NCBI GenBank assembly: GCA_964034945.1
Contig: OZ035962.1
Location: 16,053,388-16,117,387, forward strand
Direction: 5' to 3'
Source: Chrysopilus asiliformis
Taxonomy: Eukaryota > Arthropoda > Insecta > Diptera > Rhagionidae
Length of the DNA: 64,000 nt
The translations under genes and the position numbers were made by a program. Below the pieces are notes generated by a model. The model saw nothing but the letters and a program-made list of their open reading frames with translations, was not told the origin of the DNA and searched no databases. This document shows, one piece after another, positions 1-10,960 of this stretch (position 1 is its first letter; the number at the start of each line of letters is the position of its first letter).

Positions 1-32
1 AATCAACTTCCTTTATAATATTAATTTGATAA

Positions 33-715
33 TATGGTAAGAAAAACTACAATTGCCAGGTGCTAATCGCCAAATACTCTAAGCGGACAAAATTTTTATG
101 AAAAAATAAATCCATTTGTATGGGACAGGGCGAAGGATTGATCCGATTGGCTTTTGACGTATGGAACGGTTGTGCAAAATCGTAAACACATTTCATCTTT
201 ATAAATTTTTCAATAATATGTACCGTTTTTGAGAAAGTAGAAAAAAGTATTCAATTTCTATGGGCGAGGGGGGAAGGAGTGGTCCAACTGGATTTCGATG
301 AATAAGATGCAAAATCATATTCTAGAAACATTTTACATATATAAATTTTTCCATACGATTCCCCGTTTTCGGTTGTATGGGGGCGGGGTGAGAACAGTCC
401 GATTTTGTCCGTTCTAGAACCTAACCTTGACATTTACGCGAAACGCAGCTATAGAAAATTTCAAGTCCCTAGCTCAATCCTTTCGAAAGTTGTGGTGTTC
501 ACGGATAGAGGGACAAAGCGATAGACAGATTGATAGACTGATGGACAGACAGACAGACGGACAGACAGACGGACAGACAGACGGACAGACAGACGGACAG
601 ACAGACGGACAGACAGACGGACGGATATGCGGTAATTTAAATATTTGGTCATACCCAACAGACTGATGTCATTCATTTTTGTGTCTGGCTATTGGTTCGA
701 TGCGTTACAAACTTC
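33..715. repeat. mini-me-like interspersed repeat with GTCY array, copy 1
   Basis: One end carries the family's AACTACAATTGCCAG-type terminus. It is followed by two diverged roughly 150-bp subunits (a CCATTTGTATGGG-like motif, a GTGGTCC motif and a 'gttttcgg/tttttgag' block), then the core AAATTTCAAGTCCCTAGC, a GACA/GACG array, and the distal 'gatgcgttacaaac' end. The same order recurs at 6626, 29239, 37199, 44440, 50181, 58745 and 62050. Short dipteran elements with GTCY arrays (mini-me, DINE-1-like) have this organisation. The class assignment is by architecture, not by a database match. Confidence 0.7.
541..624. repeat. GACA/GACG microsatellite
   Basis: Regular 12-bp unit GGACAGACAGAC repeated about seven times within mini-me copy 1. 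Open reading frames through it on both strands (poly-RQTDGQTD or LSVRLSV) are artefacts of the repeat. Confidence 0.95.
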
Positions 716-2049
716 TATATGATTCAACATAGGGTAAAACAACTTCTTATTTTAAGAGGAGAAGGAGATAATGTTTTTTTCTTGTTCAAATTTTAATTTT
801 TTTCCCGTTTTAAGTATTTTTCTCTATTTGTATATTCATCAATTTTTCATTTAATATCGAGAAATAAAATATCAAATTAATGGACTACCTTTTTTAATTT
901 AATCCCTGAAAAAAAAATCACTCTAAAAATTCATCATTTTTGGTAAATTCACCACTGATTAATATTGAAAGCTGTCAAATTCACTTACCGAACCGATAAT
1001 TAGATTCATTATTATTTTTTCCCCAATATTTTCGTAAAATTCCCACAAAATATCAATTAAAACAGGATAAGAGATGGTAATAGCTTCTCATCATCATCAT
1101 GAATTTTATGCTCTGGGAATTTACAAGAAAAAAAGTTCTTCATTAAAATTGTACGAAAGTTTTTAATTTAAAAAGTGCCTCGAGTTTAATTACTTGTCAA
1201 TCATCGCAATTAATTAATTTCTTTTAAATATCCAAAAAGGAAGATTTTTTTCCATAAAAATTGAAAAGCAAAATGTCTGAAGTTTAGTTGAAAAGGGAAC
1301 TATTTAAACAAAGGTATACCTTCTAGAAATTTAACCCGATCTCAAATTTAGGTATTGTGAGGTTCGAAGAAAAATCGTTGGAAAAGTCAAAGGATAATAA
1401 TTCATAGAAGGACAAGAGATCTTTTATGTTTCAACATTATGTTCCAGGGATCATAAATTTTCAATTTGATAACACTTGAGTTGACTTCAATTTGTCTGCA
1501 TTAGAAGATTTTTTTGGGACTCATTCATCTACATATGCTTAACAAATAAATGAAAAATTAAGAGACATTAAAAATTGTGTAAGAAATATAGTTCTATCAC
1601 CCCTTTGCTATTTATGTTTGTTCCTTAATAATTGTACGTAAAGTCATTTTTCATTTGACTTGTAGTTTGATCCTGAATCAAATTAAATAAGATAAAAGTA
1701 TTTTACATTGAGATTTCATAATAATCCTTGATTTTCAAAGGTACTCACAATTAGAATAGACATTTTTTTGTTTCAAAATATAAAAGTTTACAGATTTGTG
1801 AGACCATATTTTAATTTTTTTTGGATCCAAGAATAAAAAAAAACAAAAAAATTATGTTAGAATAAATTGAATTTTTACACACATTCCCTTAGAAAATGGA
1901 TATTGTTTTCGGAATCCTTAAAACATGTGAAGAGTTTCACTGCCAAATTTTGACCATGTTGTCAGAAGATTGAATTTGTTGTACTTATTTTAAAATTTAC
2001 ATCCGGTTAGTGGCGAACTTTCTCCGGTGACAATAAAATATTTTCACTA
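716..2049. other. AT-rich stretch, nothing recognised
   Basis: No coding signal, terminal repeat or RNA gene seen. Long A and T runs only. Confidence 0.6.
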
Positions 2050-2876
2050 TTTCGTCCTTATAAGCATAACGGAAGGTCCTGTAAGGATAACGCGATTATC
2101 ATTTCGGTCAAATTTTCCGAAAAAAATCTCATCTGGAGATTTTTGGGGGTCGCTGAATTCAATTCTGACGTTAAGAAGTCTGGAAAGATAACAGAAGGTC
2201 CTGTAAGGATACCGTGATTTTCGCTGATTTCGATTCTGGAGTCAAAAACTCCGTAAGGATATCTCAAAGGCAAGATACTATATATATATTCGAAGATTAA
2301 AAAATATGTATAAGAGTGACAAGAAACAGACGTCATTTTGGATATTTAATCATACTAATCGAATACAAAATGACTAAATTGGATAAAATAGAATAAAAAA
2401 TTAAAAAACATTTTTTTTTAAAAAAAGCTTTGTGTGAAAATGTGTGAAAAAGAAAATAAATTTTTTTTTATGCTTTCAGGACCTCCCGTTTCGAATTTTG
2501 AAATTCTAACTCCAGATTCGTCATCAGCGACCCTGAAAACGCCCTAATCCGAGTTTTCTGAAAAAATGGAAAAAAGAATAATTCTGTTATCCTTATAGGA
2601 CCTCCCGTTCCAAATATTTAAAATTATAGCACCAGATTTGTGGTCAACGACCCCGAAAATCCCCTCAAGTCAGATTTTGCGAGAAATAATTGGAAAAAGG
2701 ATATTTGCGTTATCCTTAAAGGATCTTCCGTTTCGAATTTTGTAAAATAGTTTCTTAGCGAGCACGTATGAGGTAAGACGAATCCATGTGCAAAATTTCA
2801 TGGCAATCGGTTTAGTAGTTCGGGAGATACTGTGATGAGTGAGTGAGTGGTATTTGGCTTTTCTATATATAGAAGA
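2050..2876 (-). mobile_element. Helitron-like element with inverted 125-bp subrepeats (3' end not found)
   Basis: A motif of the form TTATCCTTAxAGGACCTxCCGTT occurs in minus orientation near 2062 and 2188 and in plus orientation near 2478, 2586 and 2711, so roughly 125-bp subunits face each other. The right edge, read on the minus strand, is A|TCTTCTATATATAG followed by a CACTCACTCACTC run. This is a Helitron-like 5' terminus (TC start after a target A). Next to it is the 'caaaatttcatggcaatcgg' block often seen near such ends. I could not find the hairpin and CTRR 3' end on the left. Confidence 0.5.
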
Positions 2877-2997
2877 TTGAGTTTTTCGTGACTGTGTTAG
2901 AGTGAAACCGTCTTTTAGGAGACGGTTTTGCAGGAGGGTTACCTGTACAGCGCCCAAAAAAATTTTTTTTTCTTTTTAGTATATTTTTTTAATAGAA

Positions 2998-3250
2998 GCA
3001 AGTGAAATTTTTAAAACAGAATGCGGTGAAATGGATCAAATCAAGAGATACACAGTAGGGGGACCGAAAAAGTGAAAGGGAATATTTTTCCTCTTTTTTT
3101 TAGAAAATTTAGAATTCAAAATCAAATAAATAAATATTATTATGAATATTAGAATTCAATTAAATTAGTTTTCACTTTTTCGGTCCCCCCTTCTGTGTAT
3201 CTCTTGATTTGATCCATTTCACCTCATTCTGTTTTAAAAATTTCACTTGC
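2998..3250. repeat. Foldback (inverted-repeat) element
   Basis: About 80-bp arms (2998-3078 and 3168-3250) starting GCAAGTGAAATTTTT are nearly perfect reverse complements around an AT-rich spacer. Each arm holds a C/G run next to CGGTCCCCC or its complement. No target duplication is clear, so the superfamily is open. Confidence 0.75.
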
Positions 3251-5397
3251 GGCGCATATTGAATAACTGCTATTGCTCGAAGTTTATTTAATTCTTGACC
3301 CAGATATGTTTTTTTTTTTTTTTTTTGCAGAATAATGATTTTGAGTTTTTTTTAGCATAGCTTTTCCTTTTTTTAAGTTGTGCAAGTAATTTTTTCAATT
3401 GTATATCAATTATGATGAAAGTGTTAACCTAATTTACAAAATTTGTATTTGAAAGTTGTTCTGTTTCAGCTACCCTTCCTCCTTGTCCCGCCAGAGCTCA
3501 TCAGGTTCCGATCGGCGGCAAAAATATGAATACTCTCAATATCGTTAAAAAAAGTGACCAAAACTTACCTCCATAACAGTTAAAAGTAAAAATTTAGCGA
3601 AATTCGACAATTTTCAGCTTGTAAAATTTATATAGAAAATGTAAAAAAAACCCTTTTTTTTTGATTGTGTTATTCTCTATTTGAATTAAATTACTCAATG
3701 TTATTTAAATCGAAACTAAATTCAAAAGCCCTTCTTATGCATTTGCTCTACACGTAATCATCCGTGAAATAGCCATCAAGTGAATAATTTTCAGTAATAA
3801 GATTGCAATAAATGCCACGTGACCATAGCTGATTTGTTTTTATTAGGATTTTTAATTTAATACAAAATTGAAATGGTCGCGGTTCTGATCTGATCCCTTT
3901 TCCACCAGAGCGCAGCATTTTCCGTAAATATTATTTGTTAGAAACAACACGGCCATAAACACCACAGCCGACGCGACGTCAAAAATGAAAAAAAAAACAT
4001 TTGCAGTAAATGTTCTAAAAGAATGAAAAGGACTGTCACCCCCTTTCCGTAAGGACTCGAAATTTTCCAGAATCTGCGGAACACAATAAAATCCTGAAGC
4101 GTCTGTTTCTGTTCTCGACGTACCCTAATTTCAAAATGTAACCAAAAGTCGCATCTCACACGAAGCATTCAACATTTTTTAGACTGGTTTACGTGTAAAA
4201 GATTGTGCTGTTTGCCACTGTATGTGTAGATATGTTGCTCCTGCTTGCAGATTAAATTAACTCCAATAATGTCCTCGATAAAAGGATGAGACAAATATGA
4301 CAGGATTTATGGGATCTAATGAATGAGTGTGACTTTTATGCGTATGACTGGAAAATCTCATAAACGAGGTGTGAAATTTCACTTTAGTTATGGTAACAAT
4401 TTGTTACTGAAATGATAAGTTGATGTTGATGTTCATATATTTTTTCACATTTTTCAATTTTTATGTTTTTCAAACTATAATTAATAAAAATTTCAGCCAA
4501 CAATTCAATTGAATAAAGCTTGTAAAAAAAAATTCTTCTACATGAGTGACTTAAAAAAACACGAAAAAATCGTGCTGTCTGTCAGCAACAAAACATTTTG
4601 CGAAACAAAACAAATATAGATAGACAAAACACGGAACTCTTTGAAAAACATTTTCCCTCGATGCGGAAAACGCTGGATTTTTTAAAAATATTTTCTGAAC
4701 CCGCAATGATAGCGAATGTATCGACCATCCTATATGAATATGCAGATATTTTTTTCCCATATTTTCACGATTTTTTCAAATATGCTGGTTAAAAAAAAGT
4801 GGAGGAAGTCATGGGCGGTGATAGCATTGCCTCGTATTTTTTCAACCTAATGAAGGTTTGGAAAGGTTTTTTTTATTCTTAAATACGATTCCCGGCTCCT
4901 AAATGATCCCCAGATTTTTATGATGGAGAACTGTCCGGCATATGAGGCTCTCCTAGGCTCGAAACTTTTATGTGAAAAATTTCACATTTGCGACTGTTTT
5001 GAGATGCGTGCAACTGTGAATGAATCAACATTTTTCAGGTAGATATGGGAATTCTGGAATTTGTTTTGTTCGCATGATAGAGTCCTGTTTATCCCCATTT
5101 CCATTTCATTTTGATTTCTGTCCATGATAATGGGTGATGATTCTGTTGAATTTTCGACCTGTACGAATTCCAGTGTATTTTCGTGTTCAATCGATCCTTG
5201 TATCAAATGGTGTTTTATTGTTTTTGTTTTGTTTATGCGATATTTGCTGCTATGTTTTTTGACGATGAATATGCATGACAGGGTTTCAGCCATCTGCAAA
5301 ATGAGAATTTCTTCCATCGATGAATTTATTCTCGCCCAAACACAGGGTTTTGCCCAAAGATGAAAACGAAAAAATATGCTAAATAAACTCATTTATA
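3251..5397. other. AT-rich stretch without a supported gene
   Basis: Contains the longest non-repeat minus-strand reading frame of this part (4982-5392, 136 codons). It has no recognisable domain and ordinary AT-rich composition, so I do not call it a gene. A poly-T run lies at about 3309-3326. Confidence 0.5.
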
Positions 5398-6302
5398 ACA
5401 CATGGATCAATAAGTCCCGAGACTAACCCAGAGATGACGCTCGTAGTAAACCAGTAACCACGTCTTTCTAGAGTACTAACCTTTGCTTGAAACGTGTCAA
5501 AATTTTAAGTCGATCAGACCAGAAACAGCTGAGTTATCGAGGTTGGAGTAAAGTCGTTTTGTAGTTTGTTTAAAAAATGGAAAAAACCGAGTTTCGTGTT
5601 CTGATAAAACATTGTTTTTTAATGGATAAAAACACCGTGCAAGCGAAACAATGGATTGAAAAATGTTACCCGGACTCTTGTCCATCAAAAGCAACGATTT
5701 GTCGGTGGTTTGCCGAGTTTAAACGTGGTCGTACCGACACAAATGACGCGGAACGCTCGGGTAGACCTGTGGAAGCCGTTACACCGGAAAATGTGAGTGA
5801 AGTGACAAAAATTATAATGAAAGATCGTAAAGTGAAGCTCCGTGAGATTGCTGAGATAACACAGATATCATATGGAAGTGCATTTACTATCCTTCATGAA
5901 AAATTGAGCATGAAAAAGGTTTTTTCCAAGTGGGTGCCGCGATTGCTTTCGATGAAACAAAAACAGCAACGAGTCGATGATTCAGAAAGCTGTTTATCGC
6001 TATTTACTCGCAATAAAAAAGATTTCTTGCGTCGTTACGTGACCATGGACGAAACATGGATACATCACTACACTCCAGAGTCGAAGCGGCAGTCATCTGA
6101 GTGGCGCACAGCTGGCGAAAGCCGTCCGAAGCGTCCGAAAACGCAGCAGTCAGCTGGCAAAGTCATGGCGTCAGTTTTTTGGGATACGCATGGCGTGACG
6201 ATTGTATCACCCTAAAAGGTGATTATATTGATGAATAAAAAAAAATTTTGCAAAAAAAATGTTGTTTTCATTGTTAGTCTCGGGACTTATTGATCCATGT
6301 GT
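5398..6302 (+). mobile_element. mariner element, irritans-type, internally deleted
   Basis: The terminal inverted repeats at 5398-5427 and 6273-6302 are perfect 30-bp matches beginning ACACATGGATCAATAAGTCC. They are flanked by TA at 5396-5397 and 6303-6304, the Tc1/mariner target duplication. The element is 905 bp against about 1.3 kb for a full-length mariner. The loss lies in the second half of the transposase gene. Identical ends suggest recent mobility, presumably by transposase supplied in trans. Confidence 0.95.
5577..6215 (+). pseudogene. mariner transposase, C-terminal half deleted
   Basis: The 212-codon frame encodes the N-terminal part of an irritans-type mariner transposase; full-length proteins are about 345-350 residues. 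Residues 1-64 form the helix-turn-helix region that binds the inverted repeat, ending in the GRP-type motif SGRP (61-64). The conserved linker WVPRLL is at 119-124. The first catalytic aspartate is D158 in VTMDETWIHHYTPE, and FWD-x-x-G is at 201-205. The second and third catalytic aspartates (the HQDNAP and YSPDLAPSD regions) are absent. After the stop at 6213-6215 another frame reads KGDYIDE then stop (6215-6238), the usual C terminus. So roughly 125 codons were removed and the junction near 6208-6215 shifts the frame. The protein cannot catalyse transposition. It might still bind the repeats, which is inference. Start chosen at the family-typical MEKTEFRVL. Confidence 0.95.
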
Positions 6303-7097
6303 TAAGAGTAAACATTAGAATAGTTTTAATGGGATTTTTTAACTAATCAAATTATTGTCATGATTAGTTACACCATTTTTAAAGTTTTTTTTTGTGTTTT
6401 GACAAGGTAGATCCATGCGGGTCATATAATCTCGATTTTCTGTATCCGAATTTGGCATCATTTCAATACGAAGCTTTAATAAATCATCCAATCGAATGAA
6501 AAATTAATTTTTCCGTCTTGCAAATTTTTTCAAAATTTTATCATAATTGATATTATTTTTATATTTTAAGTGAGTCCATCACTATTCCCGGGATATTCCC
6601 GGGATTTTTTGCTCATCAGGGATGACAAAAGATTTTGTCCGTCCGTATGTCTGTCTGTACGTGAATAACATAGCTTTTGAAAAGATTGAGCTAAAGACTT
6701 GAAATTTTGTATAGTAACGTTTCTCATAAATGGCTGTGCCAAGTTCTTGAACGGGCAAAATCGGCCCATTCCTTCTCCTCTCTCATACAAACGAAACGGT
6801 TTGCTACAATTTTCACGAAAACGTCTTGAAAACTCCATGAAGGTAAAATTTGTTTTGATTATGATTTTATATAACTTATCTATACATAAAGGTCGTATCT
6901 TATTTTCGCTAAAAAACAGGATAATCCTGCGAAAATTCGGCCTTTTACAGGATTTTGTTTTCCGAAAAACAGGATAAAAGCAGGATTATAAATGGAGTTT
7001 TATAATGAGCCTTAGATCATAATTATATTGACTGAGTAAGCAGTTGTAGTTATTTACGTGATAAAAAGCAGCGTTTTTTATTAGTTTGTTATCCGGA

Positions 7098-7175
7098 GAA
7101 ATACACTATGCACAAGGTGCAAAAATTGACGTCGATTCAGATGTTCACGCTAACGAAAAGAAAAATTTCGGATAA
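7098..7175 (+). pseudogene. Coding stub, homologous to the stub at 7205-7360
   Basis: The frame reads EIHYAQGAKIDVDSDVHANE then a few residues and a stop. It aligns with the acidic tail of the facing minus-strand stub (HCAQGEIEQIEDDSDVETNE). The DNA is also recognisably similar, for example GATTCAGATGT in both. It has no start of its own and looks like a C-terminal fragment. The family is unknown. Confidence 0.55.
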
Positions 7176-7204
7176 CAAACTAATGTTATAATAACAAACT
7201 AATG

Positions 7205-7360
7205 CTAGTCAGAACCATTTCCTTCGTTGGTTTCGACATCTGAATCGTCTTCAATTTGCTCGATTTCACCTTGAGCACAGTGCACAATGTATTTCTCTTT
7301 CGAACTAATTTGTCGGAGCATATCAGGCTGACTTTTTATGAAATCGTAGAACTGGGACAT
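7205..7360 (-). pseudogene. 51-codon stub of an unknown element-borne protein with acidic tail
   Basis: Frame from ATG at 7360 to TAG at 7205-7207: MSQFYDFIKSQPDMLRQISS at the start, then a basic stretch and an acidic end (IEDDSDVETNEGNGSD). An in-frame stop lies directly upstream of the ATG, so this is either a very short protein or the end of a longer one after deletion. Codon use looks protein-like. The partial homology to 7098-7175 on the other strand supports real coding ancestry. It sits centrally in the 6888-7590 element and so may derive from its transposase or accessory gene. I do not recognise the family. Confidence 0.5.
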
Positions 7361-7835
7361 CTATGTACCTGTTTCGTCGCGTGTTGCCAGTATTAAATAT
7401 GGAGTTTGTACTCTGCTGTGTCTCCTACTGACAAAATTTGAATTTTCGGTACCTTTTGATTTTTCGGCCGGTAAAACAGGATAAAAGCAGGAGTTTACAG
7501 GATTTTGAGCGAAAACACAGGATTGTAAATTTCGCAGGATTTGGGTCGAAAAAGCAGGAGTATCCTGCGAAAAGCAGGACATATACGATGCTTATCTATA
7601 CATCAAAATCCAGTTGGCCACTCGTTCCTCCCTCCCGCATACAAATTGAATAACTTTTTTTTATATTTTCTTGAAAACGGTGCATAGTATTGACAAAATT
7701 ATAAAGAAAAACTGTATTTAGAATATGATTTGACATAACCGCTCCATACATCAAAATCCAATCCGACCAATCTTCCCCCTCTCCCATACAAATGGATTTA
7801 TTTCATAAAAAATTTGTCTACCTAAATTTGTCTAA

Positions 7836-9488
7836 ATTTGCAAATTTGAACATTTTCACGAACATGAGTTGTGTTTTTTAGACAGAATTCAAGTCGTTTC
7901 AAGTTTTCTAAACTTTTTACCCTTTTTACACGATTTTTTTGCATGGTAGTTCTTAGGAACGTATCTACTGTGTAAGTCAGGGGGTGGGTGTGTAGTAACC
8001 AACATAAAATAAATTTCCCACTCAGCGCGACAAGTAGAAAATTATATATTTCCTGTCTTTAGGACCAGCAAGGAATCAGAATCAAAGATTTACAATCATG
8101 ACCCAAAAATCATGTTGACCTGTGTAATATTAACCAAAGAAAAATGTTTAACATTATTCCACCGAATATCAATTTAAGAAAATCTATTAAAAGTAATCAA
8201 AGTACCGTTTTCTGAAAATCACATTCAAGAAATAATAATTTAGATATCCGAAATTGTGACTGATGGCTTCGAACTGGAAAATTCAAATTAAAAATTTCAT
8301 TTGTGGAACACTTGGTTCCGCCCGTCCGTTCAACTGAATAATATTTTCCTGAAAAGCGAAAAAAATCAACACAATAAAAAGGAAAATATGATCTAGCAAG
8401 GATATCCCCTCATGCCTATGGCGATTTATGCCAGAAATATGGTTCTCTGATCTAATTAACTTTCCATCTTTCCCCGTTTTTATTCAATTATAATGAAATC
8501 AAATAACAATAAAAATCATTTCATTTCGGCAAACGAAATCGTTCTCTTTTCGCCATAAATTATTTTATCACACCCCATATCAAATAACACCAATACATAG
8601 ACGCGGCAAGTGACACAATTTTTTTCTAAATATGAGTAAACATACCGGGATTCGTTATTCCGTCCTTCGAGCGTTTCGCCTCTTATCTTCTTGAGCGAAA
8701 GAAATCAGCCCAGTGTTTTTCTTATGATACAAAAATACCCTTCGCTCTTCTAACTAAATATGTGTGGGTGTGTGTCCGTGTCCGTAACAAATCCAGTAAT
8801 AAAGATGAAAATTTTATTAAAAGATGTCGCCAACAGATGTCGCAAGATAATCTTTTATCATATTCTTTCCATTTTGATCATATCGTGACACAAAATGTGT
8901 ATTTATGTTTTCTTTCAGCCCCCGTCCTCACCAGCCCCGAGTGACTATGTTTTCAGGGGGTGTAAATCCGAATCTGAATGTGAATTCAAGTCGAAATCCA
9001 AGAGCTGGCTTCTTTCGAATGATTTTCCCTCATCTTCTTGATTCTTTTTACTTCGTTTCGAGTTTTTCATTTGTTTTGTTTTCATATATTTATTACAGGA
9101 AAATTGCTGGATAATCGGGATGATGGGAAGGGAATTTTCAGGAAAACAGGAAAAGTCAAGAAAATATGTTTCATTGCCTTTTGTTTGGACAATATTTAGC
9201 ATTATTTCAGATTTAATGCAATTTTTATTGGATTTCGATTTTAAATATTGTAGTTGTCTTTGCATGATTTTCCACAATATATTTGGTTTATAAACTTAGT
9301 TAGTTAGCTAACTGTAAATATTAGAACAGCTCAATTAACTAAGTGTCCATAGTAAAATAGTTCATATGAAAATTTCAAATGGAATTTTATTAGAAATTCT
9401 GATTGGTTTTATGTTGGAGTTTTTCCAAATGTTGGTCTAATCGGAATTCAATGTAGAAAGAAGTGGTTTAAAATTCTCAATTACAAGT
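7836..9488. other. AT-rich stretch, nothing recognised
   Basis: A few short palindromes (TTAGTTAGCTAACT near 9299) and no coding or transposon-end signal. Confidence 0.55.
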
Positions 9489-9492
9489 TTAA

Positions 9493-9710
9493 CACGTTCG
9501 TGACATCGTGTACCACTGGTGGTACATGTACAGTTTTTTAAAACCGCGCGAGTAAATCGTGCGGTAGTTTTTTTGTGGAAGTAATATAAAAACACGCACC
9601 GTGTACCACCGATGGCGCACAACCGCCAGAAAACAAATCGCTAGTGTACCACCCGTGGTATACGATGTCCAAATGTAAAACAAGTTGAAAAAGCAAATGT
9701 CACGAACGTG
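9493..9710. mobile_element. piggyBac-type MITE (TTAA duplication), 218 bp
   Basis: TTAA at 9489-9492 and 9711-9714 flanks perfect inverted ends CACGTTCGTGACAT / ATGTCACGAACGTG. The interior has several GTACCACYGGTGGTAC-like palindromic motifs ('gtgtaccactggtggtacatg', 'gtgtaccacccgtggtatac'). No coding capacity. TTAA duplication is characteristic of piggyBac and a few other superfamilies (Kolobok), so piggyBac is the likelier reading, not a proven one. Confidence 0.85.
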
Positions 9711-9964
9711 TTAAAGATAAAATAGACCAATTTCGAAATATTCATCGTGGGGATAGGAGTAAAATGGAAAAAAGATTGAATCCTTATGTATGGAAAAGTT
9801 ATATAAAGTCGTGAAAAGCTATTCCATTGAAGAATGTTACAGGACACATTTGTGTTTTTTTTCTTACTTTACAGTTAGCTTTACAATATTAATTCCGTCT
9901 CATATGTGCCTATCATGTGCCTGCCCTGCAGTTTGGAGGACGCGTTGACCTAGCGACTTGATTT

Positions 9965-10960
9965 TTTTTCGAAAGCTATGCGTTTTTGGAAAAAAACCAA
10001 ATATATCAAATATATGAAAAAAATAGGTTTTTTGAAAATTCATCGAAAACTATGCGCTTTAGGGAAAAAATGGATATAACAAAACTTAACGGATACAAAA
10101 TTTTCTACATTTTTTGCTTTAATGGTTTACACGTATCTAACGGCAAATGTATACAAAAACCGTTAAAGGAATTAATGCATGAAATTTTATTTTCTTTGCA
10201 TTTTTTCATAATAACGCATAGTTTTCGAGAAATTTTCAAAAACTAGATTTTTTGATGCATACCTATAACCAAATTTATAGGAAATAAAATTTTCCACATT
10301 TTTTGCTTTAACGGTTTATACGTATCTCTAACGTTTCTCAACATTAATACGTTAGAGATACGTGTAAACCGTTAAAGCAAAAAATATGGAAAATTTTATT
10401 TCCTATAAATTTGGTTATATGCATTTTTTCACAAAAGTGAATAGTTTTCGAGAGATGTTCAAAAAACTGATTTATTTTCAAATGTCTTGCAAATCGTTAT
10501 AGATGCTTAAAAACCGTTAAAGGAAAAAATGTAGAAATAAATTTTTCCTTTAAATTTCGTTATGTGAATTTTTTCATAAGAAGGCATAGTTTTCGACAAA
10601 ATTTGAAAATCTGTTTTTTTTTTTTTTCAAAAAATTGTATTTACCCTTTACCCGTTACTTTTTCAAAAGATGACAAAAAACTTCGAAATGTTGCCTCTTT
10701 TGTCGCTGAAAGATGACAAAAAACTTCGATTTATGTAATGAAAAATTTCAAGACGTTAGGTCAACGCGTTCTCGAGTTACGTACCAACGGACAGACCGAC
10801 AGACAGCCAGACTGCCAGACCGACAGACAGATGTACGGACATCCTCAAATTTTTCCTGAAACGGATTTCGTACTGACCAGAAATTTTCTATCTGCCTCCG
10901 TTTTCGAGTCGGTTTCCCTCATGAATACAATACTTTCCTTCTATAGAAGAGGAAAGTAAA
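9965..10960. repeat. mini-me-like repeat, variant C/D, with terminal hairpin
   Basis: Several diverged tandem subunits are built from 'aaaaaccgttaaag', 'aaaatgtagaaa' and 'catagttttcgagaaatttt'. They are followed by the 'atttcaagacgttaggtcaacgc' core, a short GACA/GACC array at about 10789-10830, and an end with ATTTCGTACTGACCAGAAAT, 'gagtcggtttccctc' and a terminal hairpin TTTCCTTCTATAGAAGAGGAAA-like sequence near 10935-10957. The same distal end occurs inverted at 58745 and 62050. Confidence 0.65.
10264..10419. repeat. 70-bp-arm hairpin inside the mini-me
   Basis: Arms 10264-10333 and 10350-10419 are reverse complements with about two mismatches around a 16-bp loop. It is an inverted duplication of one subunit of the surrounding repeat. 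Confidence 0.85.

Larger units (their letters stand above)
6888..7590. mobile_element. 703-bp unclassified element with CAGGAT subterminal repeats and 13-bp direct repeats
   Basis: The 13-bp sequence CTTATCTATACAT flanks it at 6875-6887 and 7591-7603 inside a mini-me copy that is otherwise continuous, so both edges are known to a few bases. The ends are loosely inverted (GTCGTATCT versus ATCGTATAT). Many copies of ACAGGATAA, CAGGAT and TCCTGCG crowd the first 110 and last 150 bp in both orientations. The centre holds two facing coding stubs. A 13-bp duplication with no poly-A tail does not fit the common superfamilies. Confidence 0.7.
6626..7835. repeat. mini-me-like repeat, copy 2, split by an insertion
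   Basis: It starts with a short GTCCGTCCGTATGTCTGTCTG array, then the core ACTTGAAATTTTGTATAG, 'gttcttgaacgggcaaaatcggcccattcc', and two 'tacatcaaaatcc' subunits. Removing 6888-7590 and one copy of the 13-bp direct repeat restores the continuous subunit order seen in copy 1. Confidence 0.7.

Noticed and set aside
541..624. CRISPR-like regular repeats
   Set aside because: Units are contiguous 12-mers with no spacers. Eukaryotic microsatellite.
4982..5392. 136-codon minus-strand frame
   Set aside because: No domain, no matching composition change, no neighbouring gene signals. A chance frame of this size is expected in 64 kb.
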